From NCBI RefSeq assembly GCF_023921125.1, contig NZ_CP099466.1:496001-560000 (forward strand): a stretch of 64,000 nucleotides of DNA, in the 5' to 3' direction. Shown here one piece after another: positions 47,770 to 57,641 of this stretch. A model generated the notes under the pieces. That model searched no databases. It was not told the origin of the DNA and saw only the letters and a list, made by a program, of their open reading frames with translations. Both the position numbers and the translations under genes were made by a program. How positions within the stretch are numbered: the first letter of the stretch is position 1; the number at the start of each line of letters is the position of its first letter. Origin of the DNA: Arthrobacter caoxuetaonis (GTDB lineage Bacteria; Actinomycetota; Actinomycetes; Actinomycetales; Micrococcaceae).

Positions 47770-47878
47770 GCCTAACCCGGACCGCGGGTCCGCTGGTTGC
47801 TCCGTGCGCCTAACCGGGACCGCGGGTCCGCTGGTTGGTCCGTGCGCCTAACCCGGACCGCGGGTCCGGTGGTTGGAG
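47770..47878 (+). repeat. Three tandem 38-bp repeats with a palindromic core
   Basis: Units start at 47770, 47808 and 47846 with the pattern GCCTAACCCGGACCGCGGGT and then CCGCTGGTTG. Each contains the inverted repeat CGGACC-GCG-GGTCCG. The third unit is cut short. No coding frame runs through all three units convincingly. Confidence 0.75.
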
Positions 47879-48058
47879 CGGAGTCCGGGCTGCGGGAGTG
47901 CAACGGGTTGGGGAGGTGGTCGGGGGCGCTGGCTTGGGGGTTGAGATGAATCTACGGGGGAGTGACAGCTGCGCAGGATAGACTGGGCGGCGATCGCGGA
48001 CCTCGCCGCAGAGGCGGACCGCATGCCACTATCCCCTTACAAAGTTCCCGGGAGAACC

Positions 48059-48757
48059 ATGTCAGAGAACCGAAACGACGCCGGCTCCGGCCAGCCCGAA
48101 ACACAGCCCGCGAAGCCGGAAGAAGCCACACAGCGGGTTCCGGACAGCGGCGCGCCGACCCAGCCGCTCCACGGACAGTACAGCCCGCAGTCCGGCCAGG
48201 CCGCACCGGGCGGGCAGCCGTTTGCCAGCCCCGGGAACCTGCCGTACGGGCAGCAGGAGGAGCCAGCTGCACCCTATGGGCAGCAGCAGCCTGCCGGCCA
48301 GCAGGCGCCCTACGGCGGGGACAATTCCTACGGACAGCAGCAGGGGTACCCCGGTACCCAGCAGGGGTACCCGGGTTACGGCCAGCAGCCCTCGCCCTAT
48401 GGCTACCCGAACTACCAGGCCCCGGCAACGAACCCCGGCAAGACCATGGGCATTGTGGGCCTGATCCTCTCCTGCCTGTTCTTTATCCCGTTCGCCTCAG
48501 TGGTGGGCGTGATCCTGAGCATCGTCGGATTCGTCCAGTCCCGTAAAGCCAAGCTAAGCAACGGTCCGGCACTGGCCGGCATCATCGTCGGCGCCGTGGT
48601 GTTTGTCCTCACGCTGCTTATGACCATCGCGGTGTTTGTCTTCGCTGCCGATGCTGCCATGACCATCGTTGAGGCATGCGAGGCCAACGGACCCGGAGAG
48701 GTCTATATCGACGGAGAATTCATCGAGTGCCCGTCTGACTTCGAGCAGTCCCTCTAA
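48059..48757 (+). CDS. DUF4190-type membrane protein with Gln/Gly/Tyr-rich N-terminus
   Basis: Protein of 232 residues. The first 125 are disordered and rich in Gln, Pro, Gly and Tyr, with repeats such as PYGQQ and GYPGTQQGYPGYGQQ. Two membrane helices follow: GIVGLILSCLFFIPFASVVG, ending in GFVQSRKAK, and IIVGAVVFVLTLLMTIAVFV. The helix pair is the DUF4190 pattern. A short extracytoplasmic tail with two Cys (VEACEANGPG, FIECPSDF) could form a disulfide. Function unknown. GGGAGAACC precedes the ATG at 48059. Confidence 0.8.
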   Translation: MSENRNDAGSGQPETQPAKPEEATQRVPDSGAPTQPLHGQYSPQSGQAAPGGQPFASPGNLPYGQQEEPAAPYGQQQPAGQQAPYGGDNSYGQQQGYPGTQQGYPGYGQQPSPYGYPNYQAPATNPGKTMGIVGLILSCLFFIPFASVVGVILSIVGFVQSRKAKLSNGPALAGIIVGAVVFVLTLLMTIAVFVFAADAAMTIVEACEANGPGEVYIDGEFIECPSDFEQSL

Positions 48758-48786
48758 CCTCTGACCGTCCAGGGCAGGCGAGCGGC

Positions 48787-48832
48787 ACCGGAGGCCGGGC
48801 CCGGCAGACCATGCCGGTGCCCGGCCTCCGGT
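48787..48832. terminator. Bidirectional terminator between convergent genes
   Basis: A 14-bp perfect stem (48787-48800 with 48819-48832) between the DUF4190-type and DUF4032 genes. Confidence 0.8.
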
Positions 48833-48842
48833 ATGTGCGGGC

Positions 48843-50204
48843 TCAGCCCGGCCCCGGCGCCGCTCCGCCTTCGAGCATGCGCATGGTCTTGGTGTCCGGG
48901 TTGAGCAGGATCGCCGCTTCATCCCTGCGGTGGCGCAGCACCGTGTCCATATAGGACTGCACCGCTTCGGCCATCGGCACGTTGCGGTTCTCCTTTTCGG
49001 ACATGTACCAGCGGTGCTCCAGGACCTCATGCACCACCTCCGCCTGCTCCAGCTTGCTGCCCAGCTCACGCGGCACGGACTTCACTATCGGTTCGAAGAC
49101 CTGGGAGACCCAAAGGTGGGCGCTCAGTTCTTCGTCCATCTCGGGGTGGTTGTCTGCCCGGTAGGAGTTGAGGTCGTTGAGCAGCCGGCGGGCCTGGTTT
49201 TCCTGGGCATCCAGCCCGGTCAGGCTGAGCAGCCGCCGCTGGTGGTGGCCGGCGTCGACCACCTTGGGCTGAAGCTGCACGCGGGAGCCGTCGGGCGTGG
49301 TGCGTATGGTGAGCTCGTCGACGTCGAACCCCAGGTCATTGAGCCGCCGGATGCGTGCGTTGACGCGCCAGCGCTCACCCAAGTCGAAGGACTCCTGCTC
49401 CGTCAGCTCCGCCCAGAGGTTCCGGTAGCTGTCCATAATCCGCTCGCTGGTGGCAAGGGGGTCGATGTTCTCCTCAACCAGCCCGCCCTCGGCCAGATCC
49501 ATCAACTCGCCGGCGATGTTCACCCGGGCGATCTCAAGATCGTACTCGCGCTGCCCGTTGGAAAGCTCGGGGTAGAGCTCACCTGTTTCGGCATCGACCA
49601 GGTACGCGGCAAACGAGCCGGCATCCCGCCGGAACAAGGTGTTGGACAGGGACACGTCGCCCCAGTAGAAGCCGGCCAGATGCAGCCGCACCAGCAGCAG
49701 CGCCTGGGCATCGATCAGTCGGGTCAGCGTGACTTCGCGCAGCGTCTGCGAAAAAACGGCGCGGTAGGGCAGTGAGAAGCGCAGGTGCCGGGTGACCAGC
49801 ACCGGTGCCAGTTCCTCCCCGTCCTTGTCCATCCTGCCGGTGATGACGGCGACAGGGGCCACGCTCGGCACATTCAGCCGCCTGAGCTTGCGCAGCATGT
49901 GATACTCCTGCCGGGCTACATGCTCGCTGGTTTCCTTGATGGCGACCAGGGAGTCGCCCAGCCGGGCAAAGCGCACAACGTGCCGCGAAATGCCGCGGGG
50001 CAGGGCCGCCAGATTTTCTTTCGGCCAATCTTCCAGCGGAATCGACCAGGGCAGGTCCAGCAGCGCGGGGTCCATAGAAGCTGCAGTGATGTTGAGCGAA
50101 CCAAGCGGTGACTGGGTTGCTTCCGCATGGCTGCGGGGAAGTTTTCCGGGCTGTCCCCAGTCCGTCGGTTCATCGCGCCAGTTGGCGCGGGGAGTTTCAG
50201 TCAT
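48843..50204 (-). CDS. DUF4032 protein with kinase-like fold
   Basis: Protein of 453 residues. The N-terminal half resembles the lipopolysaccharide-kinase/RIO-like fold: SLVAIKETSEHVARQEYHML (Lys and Glu of the nucleotide site), then LHLAGFYWGDVSLSNTLF (catalytic-loop like, with Asp and Asn) and AAYLVDAETGEL (metal-binding Asp). The C-terminal half is the DUF4032 region (DLGERWRVNARIRRLNDLGFDVDEL, LEHRWYMSEKENRNVPM). The family is common in actinobacteria; its substrate is unknown. ATG at 50204 was chosen over the TTG two codons upstream. AAGG lies 10 nt before it. Confidence 0.82.
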   Translation of the reverse strand: MTETPRANWRDEPTDWGQPGKLPRSHAEATQSPLGSLNITAASMDPALLDLPWSIPLEDWPKENLAALPRGISRHVVRFARLGDSLVAIKETSEHVARQEYHMLRKLRRLNVPSVAPVAVITGRMDKDGEELAPVLVTRHLRFSLPYRAVFSQTLREVTLTRLIDAQALLLVRLHLAGFYWGDVSLSNTLFRRDAGSFAAYLVDAETGELYPELSNGQREYDLEIARVNIAGELMDLAEGGLVEENIDPLATSERIMDSYRNLWAELTEQESFDLGERWRVNARIRRLNDLGFDVDELTIRTTPDGSRVQLQPKVVDAGHHQRRLLSLTGLDAQENQARRLLNDLNSYRADNHPEMDEELSAHLWVSQVFEPIVKSVPRELGSKLEQAEVVHEVLEHRWYMSEKENRNVPMAEAVQSYMDTVLRHRRDEAAILLNPDTKTMRMLEGGAAPGPG

Positions 50205-50317
50205 GGGCAAAATGCCTTCTATGGACTCAGTTGCGGGGCTTAAACCAATGCGGTGGCCTTCCCCCAGAAGTCTAGTTCAGGGGAAAGGCCACCGCACGTG
50301 CAAGGAGTGGCTAAAGG

Positions 50318-51406
<1,089 letters not shown>

Positions 51407-51563
51407 GATGTTTCCCTTCACGGGCAGGTACGTGCCCGACGATCCGTTGTGAATGGGTGAATATGAATTTGTAAAATATCGTGATGGGCGCCACAAGAGC
51501 ACTCACTGTCGCCAAGTATGCCATGCCTGTCCAGCCCCGGCATGAAAAGCGGGAGACCGGGAG

Positions 51564-52340
51564 CTAATTGCCGACGGCGGCCCGGCGCAGGTCCAGCAGG
51601 TGTTCCAGCACTTGTGCGAACTCCCCGGGATTCTGCACCCGGAATGCGGCAGCCGTCTCGCCTGCGCCAACCTTGATGCCGACGTCGCCGCGCTCCAGGA
51701 CAGCGAACCCCTGCTCGTCGGTGACATCGTCGCCGGCGAAGAAAACTGCCGTCGCGCCGGTGAGTTCGCGGAGCGCGCGGATGCCCTCTCCCTTGTTGGC
51801 ATGCACGACCGACGCCTCCAGCACCTGCTTTCCGTCGGTCACCTGGACGCCGTCGAGTTCCCCCAGCCGGACGCGGGCGGCATCAACGGCTGCGGAAGCG
51901 ACATCGTGGGGCGCGCTGCGGGTATGCAGGACGACCCCGGCGGGTTTGCCTTCGATCCTGCACTCCGGGAAATCCATGACCACCTGTTCGAGGGCATTGC
52001 GGGCGCGGGCCAGCAAGGCAGCCTGTTCCGGGGTCAGCTGCAGCGGTTCGGCGTTGGGCCCGGTCCAGGTTTCGGCGCCGTGGCTGCCTACGAGCAGGGT
52101 TTCCGGTTCCGGAGAGGCAGCCCGGCGCAGGCTGTCCAGGGCCCTGCCGGAGATCATCGCCGTCGCCGTGTGCGGCACGCCGGCGAGGGCGCGCATTGCT
52201 GCCGCGGCTTCCGGGAGCGGACGGGCGTCCTCGGCGTGTTCCACCAGGGGCGCCAGGGTCCCGTCAAAGTCGACGGCCACCAGCAGCTCGTCGGCCGCAG
52301 CGAGTGTTGCCAGCGCCGTGCGCAGGTCCAGGGAAATCAT
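51564..52340 (-). CDS. otsB: Trehalose-6-phosphate phosphatase
   Basis: HAD-superfamily phosphatase of 258 residues that converts trehalose-6-phosphate to trehalose. Motif I is VDFDGTLAPL at residues 23-32, motif II ATAMISGRAL, and motif IV FFAGDDVTDEQGF. A type-C2 cap lies between them. Its start overlaps the otsA stop by ATGA, so the two steps of trehalose synthesis are translationally coupled. Confidence 0.95.
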   Translation of the reverse strand: MISLDLRTALATLAAADELLVAVDFDGTLAPLVEHAEDARPLPEAAAAMRALAGVPHTATAMISGRALDSLRRAASPEPETLLVGSHGAETWTGPNAEPLQLTPEQAALLARARNALEQVVMDFPECRIEGKPAGVVLHTRSAPHDVASAAVDAARVRLGELDGVQVTDGKQVLEASVVHANKGEGIRALRELTGATAVFFAGDDVTDEQGFAVLERGDVGIKVGAGETAAAFRVQNPGEFAQVLEHLLDLRRAAVGN

Positions 52341-53809
52341 TGGTGCTCTCCTTCTCCCTCCAGCCGCAGGGCATTGAGGAAGTTCTGCGACCAGCGTTCG
52401 ACGTCGTTCTGCAGGACCTGGCGGCGCATCAGGCGCATGCGGCGCTGGGCTTCGCGCGGCTGCATGTTGATGGCGGAGACGATCGCGTCCTTGAGGCGGT
52501 CGATGTCGTGCGGGTTCACGAGCACTGCCTGGCGCAGCTGGTCTGCAGCCCCTGCGAATTCGCTGAGCACCAGGGCGCCGGAGTTCTCCGTCCGGGCGGC
52601 AACGTATTCCTTGGCCACCAGGTTCATGCCGTCGCGCAGGGCCGTGACCAGCATGACGTCGGAGGCCAGGTACAGGGCAACCATCTCCTCCACCGGATAG
52701 GAGTGGTGCAGATAGCGGATGGCGGTGTTGCCCATGGTGTCGTAGGTGCCGTTGATCCGGCCGACGGTTCCTTCAACCTCTTCGCGCAGCAGCCGGTACT
52801 GTTCCACGCGCTCGCGGCTGGGGCTGGCCACCTGGATCAGGGAGGCGTCCTCCACGGTGATACGGCCGTCTTCGAGGAGTTCGCCGTAAGCCTTGAGCCG
52901 GTGGCTGATGCCCTTGGTATAGTCCAGCCGGTCCACGCCGAGCAGGATCACCTTGGGGTTGCCGAGCTCCCGGCGGATCTGCTTGGAGCGTTCGATGATG
53001 TCTTCACGGTGGGCGAGCTCCGTGATTTGGTCGACGTCGATGGAAATCGGGAAGGCCTCGGCCCGCGAGACATAGGAATTGCCGTCCTCGTCCGTGACGT
53101 GCACCTGCTGCTGGCGGACTGAGTGGCCGGCGAAGCGGCGGACGCAGCGCAGGAAATTCGCCGTGTCGCTGGGACGCTGGAAGCCAATCAGGTCCGCTCC
53201 CAGCAACCCGGCGATGATGTCCCGGCGCCACGGCAGCTGTGCGAAGATTTCCAGCGGAGGGAAGGGAATGTGGTTGAAGAACCCGATCTTCAGGTCCGGG
53301 CGGGCCTTCCGGAGCAGCTGCGGCACCAGCTGGAGCTGGTAATCCTGGACCCACACCGTGGCCCCCTCGGCGGCGACTTCAGCCGCAGCTTCTGCGAAAC
53401 GGCGGTTCACCGTGCGGTAGGAGTCCCACCAGGTCCGGTGGAACTCCGGCGGTGCAATGACGTCGTGATAGAGCGGCCAGAGGGTCGCGTTGGAGAAGCC
53501 TTCGTAATAGAGCTCAACCTCTGAGTCGCTCAGCGGCACCGGCCGCAGATGCATATTGTCGTGGTCGAAGGGGTCCAAGGTTTCGTCCGGGGCGCCGTGC
53601 CAGCCGACCCACGCGCCGTCGGCCTTTGCCATGACGGGCGCCAGCGCCGTCACGAGCCCGCCGGGGGAGCGGCGCCATGTGTCGCCGTCGTCAGATCCGT
53701 TGTCCGCCACCCGGTCTACGGGCAGGCGGTTTGAGACAACGATGAAGTCGTAATCGCCGTACCCGTCCGTTGAAATCTCAGTCTTCGATTCCGCGGCAAC
53801 AGCGTTCAC
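52337..53809 (-). CDS. otsA: Trehalose-6-phosphate synthase
   Basis: GT20 glycosyltransferase of 490 residues joining a nucleotide-glucose and glucose-6-phosphate. Seen are the N-terminal FIVVSNRLPVDR, the acceptor and loop motifs WVQDYQLQLVPQLLR and GFFNHIPFPP, GVDRLDYTKGISHRL, and the donor-binding EFAGAADQL. The trehalose made can feed TreS at 22.5 kb. GTG start at 53809, with AGGAG about 10 nt upstream. First gene of the otsA-otsB pair. Confidence 0.95.
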   Translation of the reverse strand: MNAVAAESKTEISTDGYGDYDFIVVSNRLPVDRVADNGSDDGDTWRRSPGGLVTALAPVMAKADGAWVGWHGAPDETLDPFDHDNMHLRPVPLSDSEVELYYEGFSNATLWPLYHDVIAPPEFHRTWWDSYRTVNRRFAEAAAEVAAEGATVWVQDYQLQLVPQLLRKARPDLKIGFFNHIPFPPLEIFAQLPWRRDIIAGLLGADLIGFQRPSDTANFLRCVRRFAGHSVRQQQVHVTDEDGNSYVSRAEAFPISIDVDQITELAHREDIIERSKQIRRELGNPKVILLGVDRLDYTKGISHRLKAYGELLEDGRITVEDASLIQVASPSRERVEQYRLLREEVEGTVGRINGTYDTMGNTAIRYLHHSYPVEEMVALYLASDVMLVTALRDGMNLVAKEYVAARTENSGALVLSEFAGAADQLRQAVLVNPHDIDRLKDAIVSAINMQPREAQRRMRLMRRQVLQNDVERWSQNFLNALRLEGEGEHQ

Positions 53810-53972
53810 CTTCGCACTCCTAAGTTGACTTGTTTGTTTGCCACTCTATCCAACAGGGGAAACTTTGTACCCTCCCGGGGCGTTGTCCATGGGGTGCCGG
53901 GATATCGTTGTCCCGGAGACTGTGTACGTTGATGCCGCTACCAGCGCGGCCGTTAGAGAGACAGAAGGAAAC

Positions 53973-54851
53973 ATGAGCGACCGGAACCCCAAGGCCACCA
54001 AGGCTGATCGCCAGGCTGCGGCGCGTGAAAAAGCGCGGGCCCTGCGTGAAGCGCAGCTTAAGAAGGAACGCCGCAACAAGCTGCTGACGCGCTGGGGAAT
54101 CGTGGCGGGAATCGTCGCCGTCATCGCCATCGTCGCTGTGATCGTGGTCAACAGTCTCCGCGGAGACATTCCCGACGCCGGACCGGCCCCGGCCAACGGC
54201 AACGCGGACGGCGGCTTCACCCTCACCTCCACCACCGCGCTGGAGCCTACCGAGCCGCTGGAAGTGGACGTCAACGCGCTGCCCGAGGCAACGACCACAA
54301 ATGAAGCCGGCGACACCGTGCCTGCAGGCGTCGAAGCAGCCGGACCCGGGGAGCCGGTACAGATTGTCGAGTACGTCGACATCAACTGCGTGCACTGCGC
54401 GGACTTCACCGGAACGTACGGTGACCAGATCGGCTCCTGGCTCGACGCCGGCGAGGTCACCTACGAATACCGCACGGTGGCGTTCCTGGACCGTAACTCG
54501 CCCACGAACTACTCGTCCCGCGGCGCCAACGCTGCTGCCTGCGTGGCGGACACCAACCCGGAATCCTACTGGGACTTCATGAAGGCCATCTTCGCGCAGC
54601 ATGCTTCCGGCGAGATCAACAACGCTGCCCTGGCCGATATGGCAGACTCCGTCGGCGCCTCGGATGCCAAGGACTGCATCACCAGCGACGGCTTCCGCAC
54701 CTACGTGAAGTACGCCGACTCGCTGGCACGCGAAGCCGAAGTCAGCGGCACCCCGACGGTTTACGTCAACGGAGCCGAGGCCGACCTGAACGCTTTCGTC
54801 GACACCGTCCAGGCCGCCATCGACGCCAACAAGGCCGAGGCTTCTTCCTAG
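53973..54851 (+). CDS. Membrane-anchored DsbA-like thiol-disulfide oxidoreductase
   Basis: Protein of 292 residues. Residues 1-35 are charged and helical (KATKADRQAAAREKARALREA), residues about 40-60 are a membrane anchor (IVAGIVAVIAIVAVIVV), then a Pro/Thr-rich spacer and a thioredoxin-fold domain. The active site is CVHC in YVDINCVHCADF; the cis-Pro motif is GTPTVYVNG. It probably acts on disulfides of exported proteins. ATG 53973 has AGAAGGAA upstream; the longer frame from 53838 would add an unlikely extension. Divergent from otsA. Confidence 0.87.
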   Translation: MSDRNPKATKADRQAAAREKARALREAQLKKERRNKLLTRWGIVAGIVAVIAIVAVIVVNSLRGDIPDAGPAPANGNADGGFTLTSTTALEPTEPLEVDVNALPEATTTNEAGDTVPAGVEAAGPGEPVQIVEYVDINCVHCADFTGTYGDQIGSWLDAGEVTYEYRTVAFLDRNSPTNYSSRGANAAACVADTNPESYWDFMKAIFAQHASGEINNAALADMADSVGASDAKDCITSDGFRTYVKYADSLAREAEVSGTPTVYVNGAEADLNAFVDTVQAAIDANKAEASS

Positions 54852-54986
54852 CAGCTCCTCCAGCCGGCGCCCCGCCGGAGCGGACCAGTCCTGGTTTCGT
54901 TCCGGCGGGTGTGCTGGGCTAATCTTGTCTAGCGCTGTTTTGTTGTCGGAGGACGACGACGGCGCGGGGCCGGTTTCCCGGTCCAC

Positions 54987-55063
54987 GCCTCCTTAGCTCA
55001 GTTGGCCAGAGCACCTGTCTTGTAAACAGGGGGTCGCCGGTTCGAATCCGGCAGGGGGCTCCA
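54987..55063 (+). tRNA. tRNA-Thr (anticodon TGT)
   Basis: Cloverleaf with acceptor GCCTCCT/AGGGGGC, D arm GCTC/GAGC, anticodon stem CCTGT/ACAGG with loop CTTGTAA, T arm GCCGG-TTCGAAT-CCGGC. Unlike the tRNA-Thr at 509, the 3' CCA is encoded. Confidence 0.95.
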
Positions 55064-55065
55064 CG

Positions 55066-55110
55066 AAACCCCTTCTGATCAGGCATAACGCCCGGTCAGG
55101 AGGGGTTTTT
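55066..55110 (+). terminator. Terminator after tRNA-Thr
   Basis: A 15-bp stem (55066-55080 with 55094-55108, two G-U pairs) ending in five T. Confidence 0.85.
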
Positions 55111-55272
55111 CCATGAATGGACTCGGAGTTTCCGCTTTCGTTCAGGTGACATCTTCAGGCACCTGGACCATCACTCCCCAGTAGCGTCTTCAGCACACAG
55201 AAAAACAGGGGCGCGTAACAGCGGCTGGGATTTCAGTCCCAGGACCTGCCGTCCCTGAGCAGATCAGAGACG

Positions 55273-55572
55273 TTAGCTGCCGCGGGGGTGGTCTGCATCC
55301 GCCGTGTCATCGGGGCGGGGCTGCGACTGGGCCTCGGTCGAACGCTTGCCGACCAGCCACACGAGCAGGACAGCAGCGGCCAGGGTGAGGGTCGCCCCGC
55401 CGTAAACGTTCGACGCCGCATAGATGCCGGGCTGCGACGCGGAGAACATCCGGCTCACGAGGCCCGGAATCTGCGGCCCGGCGAGCAGGAACACGGTAAG
55501 GAGCGGGCCTGACCCGGTGAACCGGCCCAGGGGGCCGGGGTGTTTGGCCTTTCCATTCTGCTGCTCGCTCAT
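55273..55572 (-). CDS. Small membrane protein of unknown function
   Basis: Protein of 99 residues with two hydrophobic segments, SGPLLTVFLLAGPQIPGLV and NVYGGATLTLAAAVLLVWLVG, and a polar C-terminus rich in Asp and Arg. No family recognised. ATG 55572 was chosen as the first residue of the plausible product; the open frame continues 141 nt upstream without a good start. GACACT lies 6 nt before the ATG, a weak -10-like element, and no ribosome binding site is seen. Confidence 0.65.
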   Translation of the reverse strand: MSEQQNGKAKHPGPLGRFTGSGPLLTVFLLAGPQIPGLVSRMFSASQPGIYAASNVYGGATLTLAAAVLLVWLVGKRSTEAQSQPRPDDTADADHPRGS

Positions 55573-55645
55573 GATCCCAGTGTCCCAGAAAATCCTGAGC
55601 GCCGTTGAAGGCCGTCCCGCTCCGGAAGCGGAACCAAACAGCCCC

Positions 55646-56461
55646 CTAGAACCGGAAGATGGAGTCGATCTCTTGCCTGGCGCCGTCGACGTAGGTCTCG
55701 ACCCGTTCGTCAAAGAACGAGACCCGGTCTTTCAACTGCCCCGAGTCCGGCAGCACCGACTCGTAGGACCAAGCGAGGTCAGTGCCGGCCGGGTCGTCAG
55801 TGACTGACCAGTAGGACGCCGTTCCCTTATAGGGGCAAACCGTCTGCGTGTCCGAGGGGCTGAGGAGGTCCCAATCGACGTCGCTCCTTGGAAAATAGGT
55901 ACGCGGCGGCAGCATGGTCTCGTAGACAAAGAGGGGCTGCCGGGTCTCAGCCAGGAGCTCGCCGTTGAGATGCATGCGGACCGCGCGGGAGGAATCCCTG
56001 GCATCGACACGGTGGAACGGGTCGCGCGGGTGTCCCTTGATCTCATTGTCTTCCTCAAACCAGCTGTCGAAGGCAAAGAAATCCAGCACGACATGGTTCG
56101 CCAGGTCAGCGTCGGACGGCCTGAATCCCGCCCCGGCCAGCACCTGGGAGCCCGCCACAATGTCCAGGGCCTGCCCATCGGCGGTGTGGGCGCTGAACGG
56201 ATACCGCGGATCCATCAAGGCGCCCGGCGGGACCATGGCCAGTGGGTCAACCTCCGTTTCCGCAGGGACCAGGCCGGCAGAGATGTCCTCCGGCGGTACG
56301 GCAAATACGGGCGTCACGCGCCGCGGTTCATACACCAGGAAGGCGTTGGTGGAGTCGACGACGGCGTCCGACCCCACCAGGGCGCGGATCCGCCGCGGGG
56401 TGGGCTCAAAGCGCAGCATCGGAAGCATCTTCGCGAACTCCGGGGTGATGTGCAGTGCCAT
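55646..56461 (-). CDS. DUF427 family protein, two tandem domains
   Basis: Protein of 271 residues with two copies of the DUF427 beta-tent fold. The first covers about residues 22-135 (IRALVGSDAVVDSTNAFLVYEPRRVTP), the second about 160-255 (VRMHLNGELLAETRQPLFVYETMLPPRTYFPRSDV, TVCPYKGTASYWSV). Both show the strand-VxExxxxPxxYFP type pattern. Function unknown for the family. The gene stands alone between a small membrane protein and the divergent DUF2975 gene. ATG at 56461; GACACT ends 6 nt before it. Confidence 0.82.
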   Translation of the reverse strand: MALHITPEFAKMLPMLRFEPTPRRIRALVGSDAVVDSTNAFLVYEPRRVTPVFAVPPEDISAGLVPAETEVDPLAMVPPGALMDPRYPFSAHTADGQALDIVAGSQVLAGAGFRPSDADLANHVVLDFFAFDSWFEEDNEIKGHPRDPFHRVDARDSSRAVRMHLNGELLAETRQPLFVYETMLPPRTYFPRSDVDWDLLSPSDTQTVCPYKGTASYWSVTDDPAGTDLAWSYESVLPDSGQLKDRVSFFDERVETYVDGARQEIDSIFRF

Positions 56462-56530
56462 GCATCCAGTGTCTTGCCGGCGGACCGGCCAAACAAGGCG
56501 TTGCGGAATTCGGCGCAGGCACCAAAACGC

Positions 56531-56580
56531 TTGACCAATCTATCGTTTATCGATATTAATAGAAGATCATTCGATATCGA
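56531..56580 (+). promoter_or_regulatory. Promoter with two palindromic operators
   Basis: TTGACC (56531), 17-nt spacer, TATTAA (56554). Palindrome TATCGATA (56548-56555) overlaps the -10 region and palindrome TCGATATCGA (56571-56580) lies at about +10 to +20. This is a typical repressor layout. A candidate binder is the HTH protein encoded at 57092 in the same operon. Confidence 0.55.
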
Positions 56581-56594
56581 GCCAAGAGGCCGCC

Positions 56595-57092
56595 ATGGGA
56601 AACTTCACCATCCTCATCCTGCGCGTGCTGATGTCAGGAGTCCTGGCAGGGACGCTGCTCATCCAAGTGGTGCTGGTACCCCTGCTGGGCACCGACCTGG
56701 ACCAAGGCGATCCGGCGATCGCTGCCCTGCGGATTCCGTTCCTGGTCATCGTGTGTCTCGGGGTGCTCGCGTTCCAGGTCACCCTGGTCTGCGTCTGGCG
56801 CCTGCTCACCATGGTCCGCAGGGGGACGGTCTTTTCCGCCGCGGCGTTCCGCTGGGTGGACATCATCATCGGCGCCGTAGGATCCGCGGCCCTGCTGCTG
56901 GTTGCCCTGGGGTTCCTGCTCGCGCCCGGAGAAGCGGTTGCCCCGGGAATCGTGCTCCTGGTCGGAGGAGCGGCGGTGACCGCCGCGGGAGTGGCGCTCG
57001 TCGTCGTCGTGATGCGGGCCCTGCTCGCCCAGGCTGTCGTGAGGGAAGCGGAAGCGCTGGACCTCCGAACGCAGCTCAGCGAGGTGATCTGA
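56595..57092 (+). CDS. DUF2975 membrane protein
   Basis: Protein of 165 residues with four hydrophobic segments starting at about residues 5, 47, 88 and 118, the DUF2975 pattern. AAGAGG lies 8 nt before the ATG. The TGA stop shares its A with the ATG of the HTH gene, so both are co-translated. This pairing of DUF2975 protein and YozG-like HTH protein is widespread; the role is unknown, perhaps membrane-controlled sequestration of the regulator (inference). Confidence 0.85.
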   Translation: MGNFTILILRVLMSGVLAGTLLIQVVLVPLLGTDLDQGDPAIAALRIPFLVIVCLGVLAFQVTLVCVWRLLTMVRRGTVFSAAAFRWVDIIIGAVGSAALLLVALGFLLAPGEAVAPGIVLLVGGAAVTAAGVALVVVVMRALLAQAVVREAEALDLRTQLSEVI

Positions 57093-57337
57093 TGCCAATC
57101 GTCGTCGACATTGACGTGATGCTGGCCCGGCGCAAGATGCCCGTTGGTGTCCTGGCTGAGCGGATCGGCATTACTCCGGCGAACTTGGCGGTGCTGAAGA
57201 ACGGGCGAGCCAAGGCGGTTCGGTTCACCACGCTCGAGTCGCTCTGCGAGGTCCTGGAGTGCCAGCCCGGAGACCTGCTGCGGTGGGTGCCGGAGAGTGC
57301 TGACAGCGCGGACCGCGTACACCAGGCCCAAGCCTGA
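57092..57337 (+). CDS. Cro/CI-type HTH regulator (YozG-like)
   Basis: Small DNA-binding protein of 81 residues. The five-helix HTH covers VDIDVMLARRKMPVGVLAERIGITPANLAVLKNGRAKAVRFTTLESLCEVLECQPGDLL, with the recognition helix at about residues 27-38. No effector domain. It is probably an autoregulator of the DUF2975-HTH operon. The ATG overlaps the upstream stop. Confidence 0.9.
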   Translation: MPIVVDIDVMLARRKMPVGVLAERIGITPANLAVLKNGRAKAVRFTTLESLCEVLECQPGDLLRWVPESADSADRVHQAQA

Positions 57338-57537
57338 CGCCGGGTAAAACGGGCGCCGGCGCCGTGCCTGGCCGTGTCCGGTTTCCGCACCTGTTCGACC
57401 TGCCGCGGTTGATATGAAGTTGTGTCCTAGACCGACGCTGGCACGGAAGAAACTTAGGTAGTCTCAGTACTGGATCACTGCAGGGCAGGGATCCACAGGT
57501 TTGAAGGTCCCGTACAGGGGTCAGGCGCCGGGCCGAA

Positions 57538-57570
57538 GCCGGTGATTTCCATGGGGGTGGAATCACCGGC
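57538..57570 (+). terminator. Hairpin in the 57.3-57.6 kb intergenic region
   Basis: A 13-bp stem with one bulged T (57538-57551 with 57558-57570). It may be the terminator of the DUF2975-HTH operon. No gene was seen in 57338-57641. Confidence 0.5.
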
Positions 57571-57629
57571 TCCGGACCGGCGTCTGTGGTTTAAGGGCCG
57601 CGTTCCCATGACACCGCGCAAAACGGCGG

Positions 57630-57635
57630 TACCGT
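57630..57635 (+). promoter_or_regulatory. -10 box of the 57.6 kb gene, leaderless type
   Basis: TACCGT with 6 nt to the ATG at 57642. Confidence 0.45.
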
Positions 57636-57641
57636 GTCCCG

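Noticed and set aside
47770..47878. CRISPR array
   Set aside because: Only three units with a period of 38 bp; the sequence between palindromes is itself repeated, and no cas gene is near.
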